From: Lysobacterales bacterium
GTDB lineage: Bacteria > Pseudomonadota > Gammaproteobacteria > Xanthomonadales > Xanthomonadaceae
Length of the DNA stretch: 64,000 bases
Direction of reading: 5' to 3'
NCBI GenBank assembly: GCA_017302135.1
Contig: JAFLDZ010000018.1
Location: 1 to 64,000 of the forward strand
In this document: one piece after another, positions 60,819 through 64,000 of the stretch
Layout of the letters: each line of letters opens with the position of its first letter
Numbering within the stretch: the first letter of the stretch is position 1
The notes under the pieces: generated by a model
The model's database searches: none
Told to the model about the DNA's origin: nothing
Seen by the model: the letters and a program-made list of their open reading frames with translations, nothing else
Program-made: the position numbers and the translations under genes

Positions 60819-61711
60819 GCGCGGCGAACGCGGATGCCGGGTGGTCGATCTGGCCAGCCCCGGCCAAGCTGAATCTGTTTTTGCGCATCGTCGGCCGCCG
60901 GCCGGATGGCTACCACCTGCTGCAGACGGTGTTCCGGATCCTCGACTGGGGCGACACGATTGCAATCCGCCTGCGCGATGACGGCCGAATCGTCCGCCAT
61001 GGCGATTCGGCGCCGGGTGTTGACGAAGCTGACGATTTGACTGTTCGGGCTGCGAGATTGCTGCAATCCAGGGCGAAAATCGCTCAAGGTGCCGATATCG
61101 CCATCGAAAAGCGGATTCCCTCCGGCGGTGGCCTCGGCGGCGGCTCCAGCGATGCCGCTACCGTGCTGCGGGCGCTGGACCGGCTCTGGGGCTGCGATCT
61201 CGGGGTGGACGCCTTGGCCGAACTCGGCCTGCGTCTGGGTGCGGATGTCCCGGTCTTCGTGCGCGGCGAGAATGCCTGGGCCGAAGGGTTGGGCGAGCGG
61301 CTGACCCCGATCGACCTGCCGCCGGCCTGGTATCTGCTGGTCGCACCAGGCATTCACGCCGCCACCGCCGAATTATTCCAAGCCGCTGAATTGACGCGAA
61401 ATGCTGCAGCCGCGACAATGTCCGACTTCGTTTCGGACCCATTCCTGCAAGGGCAGGCGCTCGGCAACGCGTTCGAGCCGGTCCTGCGTCGCCGCGAACC
61501 CGCCGTTGAGGCAGTGTTCGCCGCGTTACGCAGCGCTGGTACCGCGCGACTGACCGGCTCGGGCAGCGTGTGTTTCGTCGAATTCGCAGACCGCGAATCC
61601 GCAGAACGCGCGCTCGACCGGCTGGCCAAGCCGCTGCCTTCAGGCCTCACCGCCTGGATCGCCGCCGGTGCGCCGCGCTCGCAGTTGCTGGATGCGCTCG
61701 AAACGATGTGA
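60815..61711 (+). CDS. ispE: 4-diphosphocytidyl-2-C-methyl-D-erythritol kinase
   Basis: A 298-residue GHMP kinase of the non-mevalonate isoprenoid pathway. It has WPAPAKLNLFLRIVGRRPDG, the ATP loop PSGGGLGGGSSDAATVLRAL, GADVPVFVRG, and the late ARLTGSGSVCFVEF. The start overlaps the lolB stop by 4 bp (ATGA). It is followed by tRNA-Gln and prs, an arrangement conserved in gammaproteobacteria. Confidence 0.95.
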   Translation: MSAANADAGWSIWPAPAKLNLFLRIVGRRPDGYHLLQTVFRILDWGDTIAIRLRDDGRIVRHGDSAPGVDEADDLTVRAARLLQSRAKIAQGADIAIEKRIPSGGGLGGGSSDAATVLRALDRLWGCDLGVDALAELGLRLGADVPVFVRGENAWAEGLGERLTPIDLPPAWYLLVAPGIHAATAELFQAAELTRNAAAATMSDFVSDPFLQGQALGNAFEPVLRRREPAVEAVFAALRSAGTARLTGSGSVCFVEFADRESAERALDRLAKPLPSGLTAWIAAGAPRSQLLDALETM

Positions 61712-61793
61712 CGGACCGCGCGAGCGGGCTGTCCGGGGTTGGCAAGTACGACGGGGCGAAACAACGTGCCGTCGAACGAACCGACCTCACCGA

Positions 61794-61869
61794 AGGGGCG
61801 TCGCCAAGTGGTTAAGGCACCGGGTTTTGATCCCGGCATTCGTAGGTTCGAATCCTTCCGCCCCTGCCA
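61794..61869 (+). tRNA. tRNA-Gln (anticodon TTG)
   Basis: A 76-nt cloverleaf including encoded CCA. The acceptor stem AGGGGCG pairs with CGCCCCT (61859-61865), with discriminator G. The anticodon arm is CCGGG-TTTTGAT-CCCGG with anticodon TTG, and the T loop carries GGTTCGAATCC. It lies between ispE and prs. Confidence 0.95.
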
Positions 61870-61935
61870 CACACAACGGAATTCCGCTTCGCGGGGTTCC
61901 GCCACCCGCCACGGTCAGAGCGAAGCGGAGTCGAT

Positions 61936-62895
61936 ATGCAGGACGATCGTCAGTTGTTGATCTTCTCCGGCAACGCCAACCGGCCTCTGGCCGACGCGGT
62001 GTGCAAGGAGTTGGGGATCCGTCCGGGTAAAGCGTTGGTGTCCAAGTTCTCGGACGGCGAAGCCCAGGTCGAGATCGAAGAGAACGTCCGCCGTCAGGAA
62101 GTGTTCGTGGTGCAGCCGACCTGCGCACCGAGCGGCGAGAACCTGATGGAGCTGCTGGTGATCATCGATGCGCTGAAGCGCGCGTCGGCCGCCAGCGTCA
62201 CGGCGGTGGTGCCGTACTTCGGCTACGCCCGCCAGGATCGCCGGCCGCGCTCGTCGCGGGTGGCGATCACGGCGAAAGTCGCGGCCAAGATGTTCACCGC
62301 CGCCGGTGCCGACGGCGTGCTGACGGTCGATCTGCACGCCGACCAGATCCAGGGTTTCTTCGATATTCCGGTCGACAACGTCTACTCGTCGCCGCTGCTG
62401 CTCGCCGACATCTGGCGCGCCTACGGCACCGACAACATCATCGTGGTATCGCCGGACGTTGGCGGCGTGGTCCGCGCCCGCGCCATCGCCAAGCGCCTCG
62501 ACGACGCCGAACTGGCGATCATCGACAAGCGCCGTCCGCGCGCCAACGTCGCCACGGTGATGAACATCATCGGCGACGTGTCGGGCAAGACCTGCGTGCT
62601 GGTGGACGACATCGTCGACACCGCCGGCACCCTCTGCGCCGCTGCGGCGGCGCTGAAGGCGCAGGGCGCGCAGCGGGTGATCGCCTACTGCACCCATCCG
62701 GTGCTGTCGGGTCCCGCGATCGACAACGTCAACAAATCGCAGCTCGACGAGCTGGTGGTCACCGACACCATTCCGCTGTCGGAGGCGGCACGCAACTGCA
62801 GTCGCATCCGTCAGCTCAGCGTTGCCGAATTGCTGGCCGAAACGATCCGAAGGGTCGCGTTCGGCGAATCGGTCAGTTCGCTGTACGTGGATTAG
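61936..62895 (+). CDS. prs: Ribose-phosphate pyrophosphokinase
   Basis: A 319-residue PRPP synthetase with FSDGEAQVEIEENVRRQEVF, the catalytic flexible-loop region YFGYARQDRRPRSSRVAITA, the metal-binding DLHADQIQGFF, and the PRPP-binding VLVDDIVDTAGTLCAAA. It supplies PRPP for nucleotides, His, Trp and NAD. The start at 61936 gives the standard length; AGCGGAG precedes it. Confidence 0.96.
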   Translation: MQDDRQLLIFSGNANRPLADAVCKELGIRPGKALVSKFSDGEAQVEIEENVRRQEVFVVQPTCAPSGENLMELLVIIDALKRASAASVTAVVPYFGYARQDRRPRSSRVAITAKVAAKMFTAAGADGVLTVDLHADQIQGFFDIPVDNVYSSPLLLADIWRAYGTDNIIVVSPDVGGVVRARAIAKRLDDAELAIIDKRRPRANVATVMNIIGDVSGKTCVLVDDIVDTAGTLCAAAAALKAQGAQRVIAYCTHPVLSGPAIDNVNKSQLDELVVTDTIPLSEAARNCSRIRQLSVAELLAETIRRVAFGESVSSLYVD

Positions 62896-63055
62896 TTGTA
62901 CTGCGGAACGGGGCATCCTGCCGCCGCCCGCAGGTGCGATCGCACGGCCAAGCCGCACGATCGCACCGCAGTCGCCGCCTCTGGCGTCGTCTGCGCCGGC
63001 ACATCCTCGTGCCGGGCCGTAACCACGCTTTCCGGTCTTTGCCGGACAGCAAAAA

Positions 63056-63098
63056 CGACTTCTCTGGTCGCGGAGAAGTCGCATCGCCGCCGCGAGGC
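63056..63098 (+). promoter_or_regulatory. Structured leader of rplY
   Basis: Two adjacent hairpins lie in the 233-bp gap before rplY. CGACTTCTC/GAGAAGTCG (63056-63081) has an 8-base loop. CCGCC-GCGA-GGCGG (about 63087-63100) has a GNRA tetraloop. They end about 30 bp before the rplY ATG and could take part in feedback control of this 5S-rRNA-binding protein. Confidence 0.4.
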
Positions 63099-63128
63099 GG
63101 TTCATTCGCAAGAAAGTGAGATATCGAA

Positions 63129-63785
63129 ATGGCAAAAACCCACGAAATCAAGGTCGAACGCCGCACGGACGAAGGGAAGGGTGCGAGCCGCCGCCTTCGC
63201 CATGCCGCCAAGATCCCCGCCATCGTCTACGGCGGTAGCGAACTCAAGCCGGTCAGCATCCAGATCGAGCACGAAGCCATCTGGCTGGCCAGCCAGCACG
63301 AGTGGTTCTATTCGTCGATCCTCGATCTGAGCCTGGGCGGCGACGTGCAGAAAGTGCTGCTGCGCGATATGCAGCGTCACCCGTTCAAGCAGCAGATCAT
63401 GCACCTGGACTTCCAGCGCGTGAACGAGAACGAAGCGCTGCGCACCTCGGTGCCGCTGCACTTCATCAATGAAGATACTTCTCCGGCGGGCAAGTCGTCC
63501 GAGGTCGTGGTGACCCACGAACTCAACGAAATCGAAATCAGCTGCCTGCCGAAGGATCTGCCGGAGTTCATCGAAGTCGATCTGTCCGAGCTGGACGTCG
63601 GCATGATCCTGCACATGTCGGACATCAAGCTGCCGACCGGCGTCTCCATCCCGGAACTGAAGCTGGGCAAGGAGCACGATCTGGCGGTGGTCATCGCCAA
63701 GCACGGCAAGGAAGAGGCCGAAGCCGCCGCTCCGGCCGTTGCCGAAGTGCCGGCCGCCAAGGTCACGAAGAAGGACCAGAAGTAA
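63129..63785 (+). CDS. rplY: Ribosomal protein bL25, long (CTC) form
   Basis: A 218-residue protein. Residues 1-95 are the 5S-rRNA-binding bL25 domain (EGKGASRRLRHAAKIPAIVY, MQRHPFKQQIMHLDFQRV). The C-terminal CTC/TL5 domain (about 100-190) is VPLHFINEDTSPAGKSSEVV, and an Ala/Glu/Lys-rich tail follows. A ribosome binding site GAAAGTGAG precedes the ATG. It is followed by pth, the usual pair. Confidence 0.95.
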   Translation: MAKTHEIKVERRTDEGKGASRRLRHAAKIPAIVYGGSELKPVSIQIEHEAIWLASQHEWFYSSILDLSLGGDVQKVLLRDMQRHPFKQQIMHLDFQRVNENEALRTSVPLHFINEDTSPAGKSSEVVVTHELNEIEISCLPKDLPEFIEVDLSELDVGMILHMSDIKLPTGVSIPELKLGKEHDLAVVIAKHGKEEAEAAAPAVAEVPAAKVTKKDQK

Positions 63786-63790
63786 TCGTT

Positions 63791-63824
63791 CCGGTCCGGG
63801 GCGCTTTCGGGCGCTCCGGACCGG
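63791..63824 (+). terminator. Strong hairpin between rplY and pth
   Basis: CCGGTCCGG and CCGGACCGG anchor a stem of about 14 bp with one G-T pair, in the 57-bp gap. It has no T-run, so it is either a weak terminator, an attenuator, or an mRNA-stability element in the rplY-pth message. Confidence 0.5.
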
Positions 63825-63842
63825 CGATACGGTTCTCCTGCG

Positions 63843-64000
63843 ATGGCTGGTTTGCGTCTCATCGTCGGGCTCGGAAATCCGGGACCCGAACACGCCAGAA
63901 CCCGGCACAACGCCGGGTTCTGGTTTGTGGACGCTCTGGCGGAACAGGCCGGCGTGCGTTTCGGCCTGGAAAGCAAACTGTTCGGTGAAACCGCGAAGGT
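63843..64000 (+). CDS. pth: Peptidyl-tRNA hydrolase, N-terminal part
   Basis: The first 52 residues are in the window and the frame runs off the right edge. MAGLRLIVGLGNPGPEHART then RHNAGFWFVDALA carries the family signature GLGNPG...T.HN.GF. His in RHNAG is the catalytic residue. The enzyme frees tRNA from peptidyl-tRNA drop-off products. The position after rplY supports the call. Confidence 0.95.
   Translation, partial: MAGLRLIVGLGNPGPEHARTRHNAGFWFVDALAEQAGVRFGLESKLFGETAK

Overview
The window is high-GC DNA from a gammaproteobacterium, most likely of the Xanthomonadaceae (Lysobacter / Luteimonas / Stenotrophomonas type). This is inferred from two things. The housekeeping order prfA-hemA / TPR gene-lolB-ispE-tRNA-Gln-prs-rplY-pth is typical of that family. 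So is the dense set of secreted proteases carrying C-terminal P (Homo B) and PPC domains. No database search was possible, so family names rest on motifs and general knowledge.

Layout. 1-8.0 kb is mostly core: the start of priA (minus strand, running off the left edge), an intergenic region holding two facing consensus DnaA boxes, a sigma-region-4-like protein, a DUF4286/DUF3667 pair, a MATE exporter, the signal peptide peptidase sppA, a small putative lipoprotein and a short-chain dehydrogenase. 8.2-27.0 kb is a secreted-protease island. It holds an M4 metalloprotease, a TonB-dependent receptor with a partner gene, and then two copies of a two-gene unit (a large non-catalytic multidomain protein followed by an S8 subtilase). 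It ends with an M28 aminopeptidase and the decayed remnant of a second M28 gene. Six proteins end in the same P domain, and most of these genes are closed by near-identical terminators.

27.4-34.3 kb is an accessory cassette of three large genes of unknown function. The middle protein has a pre-toxin-like glycine-rich segment followed by a PD-(D/E)XK-like nuclease core. The first and third share Ser/Thr-rich central segments reminiscent of pore-forming proteins. Directly downstream lie an ECF sigma factor with no acidic cluster in region 2.2, a cysteine-rich exported protein, and a divergent membrane Ser/Thr kinase with a helical repeat C-terminus. This looks like a kinase-activated sigma circuit, and it is the best candidate in the window for an undescribed system.

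38.5-48.4 kb returns to metabolism: a short asparaginase-domain protein, DUF2069, wrbA, a YihY-type membrane protein, a TlpA-type lipoprotein and an acylphosphatase. It is followed by a complete sulfate-uptake block: an Rrf2-type regulator with a dyad operator just before its start, a DUF2292 protein, an OprO/P-type porin, and sbp-cysT-cysW-cysA. 48.4-55.9 kb is mixed: hypotheticals, DUF2145, two HTH regulators, an FAD oxidoreductase, ppk2, moaB, a GNAT acetyltransferase, several REP-like palindromes, and a RAYT transposase bracketed by inverted REPs. 55.9-64.0 kb is core: prfA, hemA, a TPR protein, lolB, ispE, tRNA-Gln(TTG), prs, rplY, and the start of pth at the right edge.
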